Source of the DNA: Curvularia sp. ZM96
Lineage: Eukaryota; Ascomycota; Dothideomycetes; Pleosporales; Pleosporaceae
Length of the DNA stretch: 64,000 nt
NCBI GenBank assembly: GCA_022457065.1
Contig: JAJGBQ010000005.1
Coordinates: 1,240,001 to 1,304,000 of the forward strand
Reading direction: 5' to 3'
In this document: one piece after another, positions 12,801-24,528 of the stretch
How the letters are laid out: each line of letters starts with the position of its first letter
Numbering within the stretch: the first letter of the stretch is position 1
Program-made: the position numbers and the translations under genes
The notes under the pieces: model-generated
What the model saw: only the letters and a program-made list of their open reading frames with translations
Database searches by the model: none
Told to the model about the DNA's origin: nothing

Positions 12801-15800
12801 TCTGCCACGGCCAGACCCCTCTGCCAGCCGAAGTGGCCCCGGGCGTCGACATGGACACAGACTGAGAAATTGGCAGAGCGTGTTATTTCCGCCTCCAGCT
12901 TCTCCATATGCGTGGATGGGAGGGGGGGGTGTGCGTGCGCGCGGCACGCCGGACGGCATCAGGGTGAAGGGCTGTAGCAGTATGGGGAAGCCGACGCAGT
13001 GAACCATCGCGCGTGCCGACATGACGTGAAACAATATAGTTTGCTGTTTCCCTCTGCTTGGGGATGCTCGGGGTCGGCGTCCCCGTAGACAGGTCGCTGG
13101 GAAGAAGCAGCACGAGGAGGAGCGGGCAGGGCAGGGCATGGGAGCACAATCTCGCATAGAGCACGTGACTGTACCGATGGGAGCAATTTCCAGCGCAATC
13201 AGCCCTCGCGGCGGGGCACGTGCATAGCACGCAAGCAGCCCAGCATGCCCATCACCCATGGCCATCTCCACCCGCTGCACCACGTCGCTTGCAACGGATA
13301 CCTGGTCCTCTGGCGTGCATCGGCCAATATTCCGACGTGCAAGCTCGCCATCCAGGAGGCATACTGCCTGGCACGGGGACTTGCCCACCCTCTCCCATCC
13401 ACAGCCTCACCGCCATCATGTCGCTGTAGCTATCTTGATGCCATCTCATCTATCTCATCTGCACACCCGCAGCCACAGACTAGCGCCTCCCAAACAGAAC
13501 TAGCGCCACAAGGCCCTCCCGTTCTATTCTTAGACCGGCACCTCACCCCAGTCCTCCTCCATCACCTCCAAATCTGCCTCGCCAAAACTGTCATCACACC
13601 CACGCCGTTATCACAGCATCTAACCAAGTCCTGTCCTCCTCATGACGGCATGGCACACCCTGCAATCTACCTTCGCTGCCCGAACAAGGTCCGCTGCCTG
13701 AGCTCTGCTCGCCCGCCATACTCTCAGCCTCGCCTAGAATACCTTGCTTTTCCCCTTCTACCCCACCGAGCAGCCTTGCCGTGACGTCTGCTTTGGTCAT
13801 CCACTTTGTCCATGAGTAATGCCATCTGAGTAATCTCTCGCCTATTCCCTAACGCCGACCTGTGCACTCTTGTAAGCGCCGCTGAGCAAGCCACGCCGCT
13901 TCCGACGAACCCTCAGCACCTTAACCTTTTTCTTTTCTCTAATATTCGCCTTCTCAACCCTGATTCGTTACCCCGCCAACTGTTTCTATTCCCAAACCTT
14001 GGCGTCGGCACCGTGCTCCTTCACACCCGTCAGTCTCAGCTCACTAACGCACAACACCACCAGCTGGCTTACGCCTTTAAACGTCTCTGCAGTGCTTTGA
14101 CTCGTCCCATAGCCGCCAGGCTACTGCAGGACCTAATCTTTATTCTAGTCTGCAATTCATCAGGTGCCCGATCTAACCAACTACTGAAGAACCCAAGCAA
14201 GCTAATAGCATCGGCTTCTTATTCTGCGCACTACCTATAGCGTAGCTTTCCCGGGGACCATCTCGCAGCAGTCTGGCGCTTATGCTCGTATCAAACATAC
14301 ACGTTCCGCTCATTGCCGCAAAGTAAGACATCTCGGACTTCTACCCACTCAACGGCTGCGGCGACGGTCGTTGAGAAGTGGCGGGTGTCTGCACCACCCG
14401 GCTGGGATGACTCGAGACAAAAAAACAAAAACAGTAAGACATTCTGAGACATTACGCTCTACTTCGTACAAGTATAGGGGCTGCAGAAACGGCTCCCAGT
14501 GGCAAAAGGTGATACCACTCACGCCAGGTCTTTGGTTCCAGCCTTTGTGTTCCACCTACCAACATATATCAACGTTTCATACAAAGTAAAAATATGACGA
14601 AAATTTGCTCAAGTCCCTTCACATGATCGCAGAGGAGCCAGTCGCCGATTGAGAATGCTGGTGGTTGAATGCGCCCATGTGGCATAGAGAGCACATGCCT
14701 GCCCCAGCGTGGCAAAGCACAGTAATCACGAGGGCTCATTCGAGTCTAGTATCATACCATCCTCAGCACTCCATCGTGGCTTATGTCGTAGTGCTGCAGA
14801 ACTGTCATCGCGGGACTATCCGTGTGGTGAGGCGTTGCCCTCCAAGCCAAGTTGCTGTGCCTCATGCGAACACTTACGCCCCAGCCGACCCATATGCGGT
14901 GCTGAGAAATCAACTGCGGTCTTACTAACTCCATACCAAGGCACCACTCCATGACAGATACGAGCTCCGCCATGCCATACTGCTGTGCCACAGTGATGGT
15001 CGACTTTGTTGCGAACCATACCGTCGCGCTTGTGTTGTTGGTTTCATGATGAGTCGTGTGACGATTAACTCCACCTCTCGGCGATATCAGGCGAAATGTC
15101 TCACTGGAAACTCGACCGGATGAGTCCAGGCTGCCATATCGCTCGATACACTGAGCCTGGCGACGGGATTCCTTTTGGCAACTTGCCGAAATGTCGTCCG
15201 ACGGACGACTATAGACATTGACATGCAGGTGTCATTGATTTTTGTATTGCCACGCTTATCAACATACAGAATGACTCGTCAAACTTGCTGTTCGTTTGTG
15301 CGTTGATCAAGAAATGCAGTCAGCATACTGTCTTGTGCTACCCAAAGTGCCTCGAGAAATGTGGTTATGTGTTCCAACAGCCATCTTATATCCCGCAACG
15401 TCAAGACATATCAACATCACACTTTGAGCTTCACTGGATTCCATGTTCTCAATGGCATAGCATTTCAGTAACATCTTTTTCTTATTTTGTTCGCTACTCG
15501 CTAGCCTGCGGCGATTGGCCCATCAAAAGTATCTCAAAAAGAACAGCAGGTTGCCCCTCTGTCCACCAGGAATCAAAAATCAAAAATAAAGAACTTTGTC
15601 CAGATTTCAGAAAAATCACACACTCAGAAACGTTCTGTCACTACTTCTCTTTTTGTAATAGCGCGCATATATTCTACCCAGCCATGACGACCACATCATC
15701 ATTCTTATTGTCAAATCCCAATATTTCCAGATTTCATTTTTCATCCCTCTGATAGCGAGGCGGTGAGAAGATGCGAGAGACGATAAAAATAAGTGCCTTT

Positions 15801-17385
15801 TGACTCCAGTAATTCAGATCTTTGCTCAGTTCTGGTAATAGCAAAGAGTGAAATTTATTATCCAGACCTCGTTTTGGTCTCCAAAGGTATACTGCTACGG
15901 CTACACATCTAGAACAAACTCACAATCTCCTAGCCCCGATGCTGATCCTATCGTTATTTGACATAACGGCTAACTTCAGTAGTAGTAGGAAGAAAATATC
16001 CGACCGTTGTAACGAACGACACCGTGACCTCAAAAGCAACTCTACGCAAAGAAAACAAGTCCTCTCCAGCCGCGAAAGCTACTTTAACTGCGAAGCCATC
16101 GCAATAAGCGTGCTCCTCCGCACCTATATCGGGAACAATTCTCAGCGTGAACGAAGAAGTCGACCAATACATAATCACCCTCTGCGTCCTCACCTCAGCT
16201 CACGCACCGTCTGCCTCGCAACCCACGCAGCCAGACCCGGTGGCCTCCTCTCGTATTCGGGTTAAAGTTCACGCTAGCCACCCTGATCGCCCACCAGCCT
16301 CAGCCCTTCCGCGGCCCCGTATGACGTTGTGCACATCAAACCCTTCAGCCGCAACAGGCAAACCCACCGCTTCAGGCATTCCATCACAACGTGAGTACCT
16401 TTCCTCAGCCCACTGTTCGGCGACGCTCCAACCAAGAGGCTCGCGCACGCAGATCATCTCCATATGGCTGGGACGCTGAGATCGACGTGTATACCAAACT
16501 ACGCGACAGGGAACTACCTAGCTAGTCACAAATGAAGAGAGTCATACACGCAATGGGAAAATGGTTTCCACGCGCCTAGGATTCCCATCTTTCTTATGAG
16601 CTGTGAGCCCAATTTCGATATTTGCCCATGCAGTGTGCTGACGTCGGTGGAGCGGCGCTATTTGGGCCTTTGCGTTTTGGCACGACGGGGGTGACTGACT
16701 CGGGAGGGCGCGAAGGGGTGTGATTGTGCTGGTATGATTGTTGTGCTTGAGATGAGGAGGTTGGGCGTGTTGGTGGCCTCGCGGCGAGGTAACTTTTGGG
16801 GAAAAGGTTCGCGGTCGTGAGCAAGCTCTGAACTCGATTGAGTGTGTTGGCGATGCATGGCTGCTCGAACTAGCTAGCTTTTGATGCAAGGAACGGATCG
16901 TCACTGGAGTCAATTGCCCGTTGGCCAGTGCTGGGGCCGGAATTTTGTTCCTGGAGGCTGATCAGCGACGGGCTAGATTGATGTGCTGAGACCCATCGCA
17001 GGGATGAAACAAGGACGGTCGTGGGAGCAAAGTTCTCGTCATTGAACTCGTGTACATCATCGCGACGCCTTCTGTGCAGTCGTTCACAAATACCGCATTC
17101 ATCTTCACTCGATCGTCCGAAAATTATTCCCGGAAAACATCCAGTCCAGACTGATGAGCCGCAATCGGTAGACACACCTGAACTGACTCAGGTGTGTGGG
17201 TACTTGCCGCGGAGACAAAAGCATCATTGTTTTGCTTCATAGAACACGATGCTCTTCAAGTACACATGGGAAACATGTACACTTCACCATCGCAATCAGC
17301 CAATTTCCCCCTTTGTCATCGCGATCGCCGAGACAAGAAATCTCCGCTCTTGTCCTCCCTGTCGAGTTTAACGTCGTGCTAAGAG
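9893..17385. other. 7.5 kb gene-poor region upstream of the C2H2 factor
   Basis: No ORF here combines an ATG, coding-like composition and splice signals. From about 10.1 to 13.9 kb it is GC-rich with overlapping chance ORFs on both strands. A GA-rich patch lies at 12720-12752. Around 13.4-14.1 kb the plus strand is pyrimidine-rich (a leader-like signal), and 14.5-16.2 kb is more AT-rich. It could hold the long 5' region of the divergent transcription factor, a non-coding RNA, or decayed sequence; nothing decides between these. Confidence 0.45.
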
Positions 17386-17643
17386 ATGCACTATCAGGCC
17401 AAGTGCCCCGGTTATATCGAGTCTTGGACAGAATGTGGGGTCACGGTAGTCACCTTTCTGGACTCGAAATGCTCAAACTGGAAAGCAACTTGTGTAATTG
17501 CCCAGGATGTGATTGGGTCGATTGTTCCCCCCACAGTCCTGCAGGCATGGCGGTCTACGGCTATCGTCTTCGGCGACTGCTGGGTGGAGATCATTCTTGA
17601 CGTGGATAGCAAGAAGACGTATGTTTTTATCACTATGTCATAG
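17386..17643 (+). CDS. hypothetical 85-aa ORF, doubtful
   Basis: An ATG follows a pyrimidine-rich stretch with CCAAT-like motifs (17300-17380) and opens an 85-codon frame with five cysteines and plausible codon use. There is no signal peptide or membrane segment, and no family is recognised. A GTATGT donor-like sequence at 17619 near its end suggests it may be a fragment of a spliced gene, but no convincing downstream exon appears before the peroxygenase gene. Treat as hypothetical. Confidence 0.25.
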   Translation: MHYQAKCPGYIESWTECGVTVVTFLDSKCSNWKATCVIAQDVIGSIVPPTVLQAWRSTAIVFGDCWVEIILDVDSKKTYVFITMS

Positions 17644-17803
17644 TTGAGTACGCCGAGGACGTACTGTAGTTACTGGTTCAGGAGAGGAAGGATAGTGTGT
17701 ATAAAGAGAATCCACTGTATGAACAACCCAAGTCTTTCAAACCACCAGTTGCTTCTTCCTCTTTTCCATTGTCCAGTAAACACCTCCTCTTGGTGCATAC
17801 ATC

Positions 17804-19215
17804 ATGAGGTTTACACATACTCTTGCACTGGCTCTGCCAGCCATAGCAGCCGCCTACCCAGGCATGCTGGGCGCCAACTCTCGAGCAGAGATGGAACAGC
17901 ATCTTCGAGCAGAGATCGAGCGCGAGCAACTTGCCAAACGAGCTGCTGAGCCTCAACTTCTGAAGCCCGTAGGCAACCTCCTCGGCTCACTGGGCGACCT
18001 GGTTGATGGCCTCTTGACTTCGGTTGGCCAGGCCATTGTCAAAAAGGATAACAAGCGTCCTGAGCCTGGCTACGAGTTCAAGGCTCCTAGACCGAGTGAC
18101 TCTCGCGGTCCTTGTCCGGGTCTCAATCTATTGGCCAACCATGGATACCTGCCACGCGATGGATACGTCAACTTTGGACAGATTCTGGAGGCTACGTCGA
18201 GGGGATTCAACATGGGTACGGATCTTGCTTCGGTCCTTGCCACATTTGCTGTCTTGGGCAGCGGAGACCTCGATGGACTGTCGTTCTATCTTGGCTCGGG
18301 CAAGAACGGTATCGGTGGTTTGAACCGTCACTCTGTCGTTGAGGCGGATGTGTCTCCCAACCGCGAAGGTATGTCGCAGTGTTATTGAATATGAGAACCA
18401 CACTCAACTAACGTATTTTATCAGACTACTACAACGGCTGCGGCGACAACCACCACCTCTCTTCCCGTCTGGTAAAGCAAATGGTCGGATTTGCCGCCAA
18501 CGACCCCAAGAAAGAGTTCAGCATGAACGTCATGGCCGAGCACTACGGGGCATCTGCCGGGTTTAGCAAGAACAACAACCCCTTCCTGTACTACTTCCCC
18601 TTCCCTCAAATCGTTTCTCTGGGCGCCTTCGCCTTCTACCCCCAGTTCTTCTCCAACGGCACGTACGGCGCCGGCGGCGTTGCCAACTACAAGAGCATCA
18701 TGAGTATCATTGGCGCCGAGTACGACGAGCATACCAAGGAATTCAAGTACGTTCCCGAGCGCTGGCCGGAGAACTGGTACCGTCGCGATACGCCCTATGG
18801 CGCGGTACAGGCTGTTATCGACGGCTTCCTTAACATCTACCCACGCAACATCATTGTTCCTGGTGCTGCGCAGGTCGGCACCCCCAATCTGAGCGTGCAG
18901 ACACTTCTGTGTGACTTGTATCAGGGTCTCAACTCCGTTACTCCACTTGTGCTCGGTGGCACTGTGGAGAACGTCTCCAAGGGGGTTTCCTGGGCTCTTT
19001 CGGTTCTGGATCCCATACTGAGCAAGACGGCGCTGGGATGCCCGGATAGCGTCATCTCGCCCAACATGTTGTTCCCGCACTCGCAGCGAGAGGGAGGGCC
19101 GGTGAACCCGCCAAAGGTGCCGTCGGACAAGTGGACGGGCAATAATGTGTATGGAAAGGTGTACTTTGGTGGGAATAAGGCGCCAGTTGAGCCCATGTGC
19201 AACCATGCAAGCTAG
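17804..19215 (+). CDS. secreted heme-thiolate peroxygenase (chloroperoxidase family)
   Basis: Exons 17804-18368 and 18425-19215 encode 451 residues. Residues 1-17 are a signal peptide (MRFTHTLALALPAIAAA). A charged, Glu/Arg-rich propeptide-like stretch follows to about residue 95, including a KR pair near 45. The heme-ligand motif is PCPGLN with axial C104, followed by LANHGYLPRDG, the family hallmark. E180 in VVEADV corresponds to the acid-base Glu of the family motif (EHD in the classical chloroperoxidase, EGD in Agaricales peroxygenases), here EAD. The remainder is the helical peroxidase-2 domain, with several N-glycosylation sequons. It is likely an extracellular H2O2-dependent oxygenase or haloperoxidase; its substrate cannot be read from sequence. 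The intron (GTATGT...ATCAG) is in phase and removes an early stop. Confidence 0.92.
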
Positions 19216-20051
19216 ATGGTGATGAATGGCTGGGCATTCTTAGAGCTTTTATGATCTACATATATGATAATATTTTACTTCTCACTTGTACTTCTTTTCT
19301 AATGCACCCGCGCTCTTTATGTTGTGATGCGGCATAGGCCTCCACGCAACTCATGGCGAACTTGTACTGACTTGATGTGACTACAAGAGATCAGCATCGA
19401 CTATACTACGACAGACTGGGTTTTATTTTCTTTGGTGGTCAGCGAGGGGCATTGCATTGATCATACCTGGATTGTATACATACGATCGGCTTTATTGTAT
19501 CCTCTAGGACGTGACTTTGCTCGTGACCAAATTGAAACCATAGGTTTGCACCTGTTGGGCAACGACACAAAGAGTATATGTAGCTACGGTGGCCGATCTG
19601 GATAGTGTGGAGGTTTCCTTTTACGTTTGCGATCCTAGTGCAGATCCGCGATCGTGAGGCTGATCGGCACAGGGCTACCAAACCTTAGGTACCGTACGCA
19701 GCTGGGAGCATCTGTCAACACCCACCCGCGAGCAGAGCATGACGAAAACGCGACACACACTGCCTAGTAAAGACGCGGAGGTTGGCTCACCGTCATGTCG
19801 ATGCTTCGAGTCATGGCGATGGAACAAAAGTTGGCAGTGGGCGACGATGGAGTGGAGAAGATCGGGCAGAGCTAGTGGGCCGCGACGCTACTGAACCGTG
19901 GAGATTGGCGACAGTGGATGAGCTGGCCAGGCCTATGGACGCGTTAGTCTTCTGGGCGCCCGCAGCAATTGAGCGCGATGCGCTTCTTGAGACCGGCATC
20001 GAGCACGCACATCACTCCCTCCATCCAGCCCCCATGTGACAAGGCAGCCGT
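19216..20051. other. intergenic
   Basis: About 840 bp between the peroxygenase and the histidine kinase: AT-rich near 19.25 kb (likely 3' UTR), more GC-rich toward the kinase start. No gene supported. Confidence 0.55.
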
Positions 20052-23000
20052 ATGCTGAGAGAGAGTGAGGGGGTGTCAAACACAATGGACTACGAGGGAC
20101 AGCTCGAGCAGCCCATACCGACAGACCTGGCCGCTCTCACGCTCCTCGAAGCTCTTGATGTCGACCACCGTCCTTCTTTCGCCCTCAGATTACCCTCTCG
20201 CTCCGCCCACGATGAACCGCTCGACCTGGCCTACTCCAACGCGGCCCTCAATGCTGCTGCTGGATTGCTTGCGAAGATAACAGGACACGATGACACAAGT
20301 GTGTTGGAAGAAAGCACGGCGGCCCGGCTTGCTTTCAGGAACTGGGCCTGTGGCGCACCACAAGAACGCGGCATGCAATGGTCGGGCCATGTCTGCACCT
20401 TCGAAGGCCATCTGTGGAGCGCTCTTACCATCGGACATTACCGGATTATCAGCGGAATACCTACGTTTCTGATGTGGCTGAACACAGGGCCATCAAGCCA
20501 GACTGCTCGCAAGAGGAGTCGTGAGGGCAAGACGGCCCAAACCAAATACACCAGAAACACATCGCCGCCTACCACCCCACCTGCGTTGCCAGTAAAGCTG
20601 CCCGAAACTCCAGAGAATAGCGCACACTCTTCCGCTACCTACAAACCTCATGGGCGGGGACCTTATGACTATACCTCAGCTGCCCTCCCACCGGACCTTG
20701 TGCCTGGATTCCATATTGATTATTTCCATGTTGCAGACTGGGCCAGCACATCGCTGGGGCAGATCGAGTCCTGGTCACCTGACTTGCGCTGTCTGGCCAA
20801 TATGGTTCTTGGTAACAGCGCCCCGACTGTCTTGTTCTGGGGTGAGGACGCTACCATGCTATACAACGAGGCATACATTCAGCTACTTGGCCATCTTCAT
20901 CCCTGCATGGGTAAGAGCTTTCGCACTCACATACCAGAGCGTTGGCCTGCATTCCAGACCATGGTCCATCACATCTACACTACGGGCGAGTCCCTGGCTG
21001 AGTCAGACATATTGCTCTTCATTGACAGAGACGGATGTCTTGAAGAGACGCATTGGTCCTTCCAGTTTGTGCCAATATTGGATCGCCATCGCAATGTGAA
21101 GGCCTACTACCAGACTTTCTTCGAAGTCACTGGACACCGTCTTCTCGAACGCCGGGTCTCTAGCCTGGTAGCCCTGGGTACTCAGAGCGCCAATGCCCGA
21201 GACTTTCCCTCTTTCTGGAACACAACTCTGAACTCTTTGAGTCTGATGGACAAAGATGTGCCGCTTGCTCTGCTATATGCCGCTGAGCGTCATGTAAGTG
21301 CGGAAATGACATCAACGTGTTCACCAGGAAGCACTCCACCACTCGATGGATGCGTGCTCAAGGGGGCTATTGGTGTTGAGGCTAACCACCCCATCGCCCC
21401 CGCTACCATTAACATCAATGAAGACTCCTATTTGCTTCATCCGTTCTTGCGTCACGCCGCAAAATCTGGAAAAGCTACTGTCGTACGTCTAGATCAGCTC
21501 CCCGCTTCCGAGGCTGCTTTGAGAGGGATCAAATGGAGAGGCTACGGAGACCCATGTCATACCATTGTCGTGTGTCCGATCATTCCAACCAGTGGTAACC
21601 AGGTCGAAGGCTTTCTGATTGTTGGCCTCAATCCCCGGAGGCCTTTTGACGAAGACTACCAGAAATATCTTCAGGTCATGGTGCGCTTACTTGCCACTTC
21701 ACTAGCTTCCGTTGTTCTCTTTGAGGAAGAGGTTCGACAACACGAAAATGCTGTAGCCCAAGCTGCACAGATTCAGGAGCAGTTGTTGGCAGAGATAAAA
21801 CTAGAGGAAGGCAAGTTTCAGCGCTTTGCGGAGCGCTCCGACGTTGCTATTTTCACAGCGACCCCCACTGGCGAATACACGTACCGTAATCAGCGCTGGT
21901 ACGACATGTTTGATATAGCCAAGTCCGTCACCAGTGCTACAGAAGCATGGGACAAGATTGCCTTTGAAGAGGATATTCCCTTCTGCGAATCCGTCTTTGC
22001 GAAGCTGGTGATGAACCACGAAAGCGTGTGCTTCGAGCTGCGAACAAGGATGCCATGGCTACCACCATCAGAACTTAGTCAATCACAACCTGAAGATGCC
22101 GAGCACTTCAGATGGATCTGGTGCTCGGCCTATCCTGAACTAGGACCGAGAGGTGAATTGGTCGAGATAGTTGGCAACGTCATCGACATCTCGAAACAGA
22201 AATGGGCCGAAGGCATGCAAAAGTTTCGCACCGACAGCGCGCTAGCAGGAAAACAACATCTCGAACACTTCATCGATACGACTTCGCATGAGATGCGCAA
22301 CCCTTTGAGTGCCATCATGCAGTGCGCGGACTCGATCATATCTGCGTATGACGAAGGCCATGTTATAACGACAAACGGATGGTCGACATTCTTGGAGTCC
22401 ACTTTGGATGCTGCGCAAACTATTGCTCAATGCGCTCAACATATGAGACACATTGTAGACGACATTCTTACAATATCCAAACTCGACTCTGGCCTTCTAG
22501 ACATGACACCTGTGGTTGCACAACCTGAAAATGTAGCAAGGCACGCTGTTAGGATGTTCGAAGCCGAAGCAAAAGCTGCGGGAATTGATATCTCGTTGGA
22601 AATAGACCAATCTTATCACGACATGGAAATCGACTGGACATCTCTGGATCCAACGAGGGTGTTACAAATTCTCATCAATCTCCTTACCAACGCTATTAAA
22701 TTCACCCGCCTCGAAAAGACCAAGATGGTCAAGATAACACTTTCCGCCAGTGCAGCCGAGCCCGCATCAAGCCCAGGAGGTATCCAGTTCAACGAGGAGA
22801 GACTAGTCGAACACGATCGACATCTTGCAGAGGATTGGAGGCATGCCCAAGATGTATTTTACCTGCAATTTTCCGTCACCGACACTGGTCGAGGACTTTC
22901 GGAGGAGGAGATGGGCACTTTGTTTACTCGTTTCTCACAGGCTTCACCTCGTACACACATACACTACGGAGGTTCTGGTTTAGGTTTGTTTATATCACGA

Positions 23001-23897
23001 CGCTTGACTGAGTTGCAAGGCGGTGCCATTGGTCTTTCGAGTCAACCGGGGAAGGGCAGCACCTTTTCCTTCTACATCAAAACAAGGAAAACAAAACCTA
23101 CCACCACACGAAACGGTAGCTTACCACATGTGTTTCCCGAAGATGTTAAACACAGGCCTTTGGTAAGCTTGGCAAGGCCCTCGCCTCCCTTGCGCTCCTT
23201 CACTACTGAAGATTCCCGGATATCCAAAGCTCCTGATCCCGCTACTCGACGGCCGTCCGCCCACTCCATACCATCTCCATTGAATCACTTCCACTCTAAC
23301 TCCGCTGTGGCTAGCAATGGCCAAAATAATCGACTTCAAGGCCCCGACCCGACGAAAAAGAGCGCCCCTGAATCCCTCCATGTCCTCATTGTCGAAGACA
23401 ACCTCGTCAACCAGCGCGTCCTTGCAAAACAACTGCGCAACCTCGGCTGCACCATTAGCGTTGCGAATCACGGCCAAGAGGCGCTTGACTTCTTGCCCAA
23501 AACATCCCTCTGGAACCACGCACATCCCCTCTCTGCCTCACTATCCCGTAAAGAAAACTATCACGTCCCGTCGACCGAGCCAATGCCCTTTGGCTACGAC
23601 GAAGTCCCTCCCATCTTGCTCGACCTCATTCTAATGGACTGGGAAATGCCTATCATGAACGGCCTCGAGGCAGTGAGCGAGATTCGCAAGCTGGAAAAGG
23701 AGGGCTTGTTGATGGGGAGAGTGCCGGTTATTGGTGTTACGGCGAATGTCAGGGAGCAGCAGATTGAGAGGGCGGTTGAGGCAGGTATGGATCATGTCGT
23801 GGGGAAACCGTTTCGGGTTGCGGAGTTGTTGGCGCGCATGAGGGATGTTGTTGCTGGGAATGGAGATGGCGTGGGGAGGTGTGAACGGTTTGGGTAA
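20052..23897 (+). CDS. hybrid histidine kinase (PAS-GAF-PAS-HisKA-HATPase-REC)
   Basis: An intron-free 1,281-codon frame. An N-terminal ~200-residue region is unrecognised. A PAS-like domain (~220-355, around PTVLFWGEDATMLYNEAY) is followed by a GAF-like region (~360-560), a short coiled coil (QEQLLAEIKLEEGKFQRF) and a second PAS (~590-720). The HisKA H-box DTTSHEMRNPL carries phospho-acceptor H746. The HATPase domain shows an N-box (NLLTNAIKF), DTGRGLS and GGSGLGL. A basic/Ser-rich linker leads to the receiver domain, with phospho-acceptor D1196 in LILMDWEMP. No membrane segment is seen, so it is likely a cytosolic phosphorelay sensor feeding an Hpt protein (Ypd1-type). I cannot assign its histidine-kinase group with confidence. 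An in-frame ATG at 20085 has the better start context (A at -3, G at +4) and may be the true start, 11 codons downstream. Confidence 0.93.
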   Translation: MLRESEGVSNTMDYEGQLEQPIPTDLAALTLLEALDVDHRPSFALRLPSRSAHDEPLDLAYSNAALNAAAGLLAKITGHDDTSVLEESTAARLAFRNWACGAPQERGMQWSGHVCTFEGHLWSALTIGHYRIISGIPTFLMWLNTGPSSQTARKRSREGKTAQTKYTRNTSPPTTPPALPVKLPETPENSAHSSATYKPHGRGPYDYTSAALPPDLVPGFHIDYFHVADWASTSLGQIESWSPDLRCLANMVLGNSAPTVLFWGEDATMLYNEAYIQLLGHLHPCMGKSFRTHIPERWPAFQTMVHHIYTTGESLAESDILLFIDRDGCLEETHWSFQFVPILDRHRNVKAYYQTFFEVTGHRLLERRVSSLVALGTQSANARDFPSFWNTTLNSLSLMDKDVPLALLYAAERHVSAEMTSTCSPGSTPPLDGCVLKGAIGVEANHPIAPATININEDSYLLHPFLRHAAKSGKATVVRLDQLPASEAALRGIKWRGYGDPCHTIVVCPIIPTSGNQVEGFLIVGLNPRRPFDEDYQKYLQVMVRLLATSLASVVLFEEEVRQHENAVAQAAQIQEQLLAEIKLEEGKFQRFAERSDVAIFTATPTGEYTYRNQRWYDMFDIAKSVTSATEAWDKIAFEEDIPFCESVFAKLVMNHESVCFELRTRMPWLPPSELSQSQPEDAEHFRWIWCSAYPELGPRGELVEIVGNVIDISKQKWAEGMQKFRTDSALAGKQHLEHFIDTTSHEMRNPLSAIMQCADSIISAYDEGHVITTNGWSTFLESTLDAAQTIAQCAQHMRHIVDDILTISKLDSGLLDMTPVVAQPENVARHAVRMFEAEAKAAGIDISLEIDQSYHDMEIDWTSLDPTRVLQILINLLTNAIKFTRLEKTKMVKITLSASAAEPASSPGGIQFNEERLVEHDRHLAEDWRHAQDVFYLQFSVTDTGRGLSEEEMGTLFTRFSQASPRTHIHYGGSGLGLFISRRLTELQGGAIGLSSQPGKGSTFSFYIKTRKTKPTTTRNGSLPHVFPEDVKHRPLVSLARPSPPLRSFTTEDSRISKAPDPATRRPSAHSIPSPLNHFHSNSAVASNGQNNRLQGPDPTKKSAPESLHVLIVEDNLVNQRVLAKQLRNLGCTISVANHGQEALDFLPKTSLWNHAHPLSASLSRKENYHVPSTEPMPFGYDEVPPILLDLILMDWEMPIMNGLEAVSEIRKLEKEGLLMGRVPVIGVTANVREQQIERAVEAGMDHVVGKPFRVAELLARMRDVVAGNGDGVGRCERFG

Positions 23898-24528
23898 GGC
23901 GACGAACCAGGAAGATACCAGTGGAGGATGTATTTTTTGAGGCACAGAGTGCAAATCTTTTTGAACATACGACGATAACGACTCAGCAAGGCTGTTCTTT
24001 GTTGTTGTTATTGATTGTTTTTGGACCAGTTTTATATTTGCAAGCTATTGGTAATCATGTACATATATATAATCTGCTGACATGCGCTCCTCGCTGTTGA
24101 AAATTCGTAAAAGTTGTCCACAGTCTCTTTTCTTATTTCTTTTCCATCGGCCTAAATAAAGTAATTAGTCACGACAACTGGGCTTTCGGCGCTCGAAGAG
24201 CAGGCCTCGCACGAATCGGGACATTCAGGCTCTGACGCTCCGATGGCCGGTGGTGCGCAAGGCCCTTGATTCCAAGCGGCCTAGAAAGATAAGGTCCTCG
24301 TCTCTTCGGAAAGGAGACGTCGGCGTGAGGCTGAGGCTCTTATGTGATGCCTTGAAGAATGATGTCGTTTTTCTCGTTGTAGTCGACAGCCGGTAGCTCG
24401 CTGGAAATAGCTTGGACCACAGCTTGTGTCCCATTTGGCAGTGTCACCGGCGCGATCTTCAAGCAATTGCTTCCCGTGAGCAATCTTTCTACAACACCAA
24501 TCATTTTCTAACAAAGTTCTAGGTAAAG
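23898..24528. other. intergenic, possible decayed upstream exons
   Basis: About 630 bp. 24385-24476 is open in frame with a possible intron (GTGAGC donor at 24477, CTAAC branch, TTCTAG acceptor at 24522) leading into the broken ORF that follows, so part of it may be an older 5' exon. The rest is AT-rich 3' UTR of the kinase. Confidence 0.3.

Noticed and set aside
12711..13388. 225-codon minus-strand ORF
   Set aside because: Overlaps several equally long ORFs in other frames; Cys/Pro/Arg-rich composition typical of non-coding GC-rich sequence.
15285..15752. 155-codon plus-strand ORF
   Set aside because: No ATG at its start, irregular Ser/Cys/His-rich composition, no signal or domain.
15954..16463. 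possible decayed gene on either strand (fragments such as YDVVHIKPFSRNRQ after a one-base shift)
   Set aside because: Fragments in several frames, no recognisable family and no consistent exon chain; could be chance.
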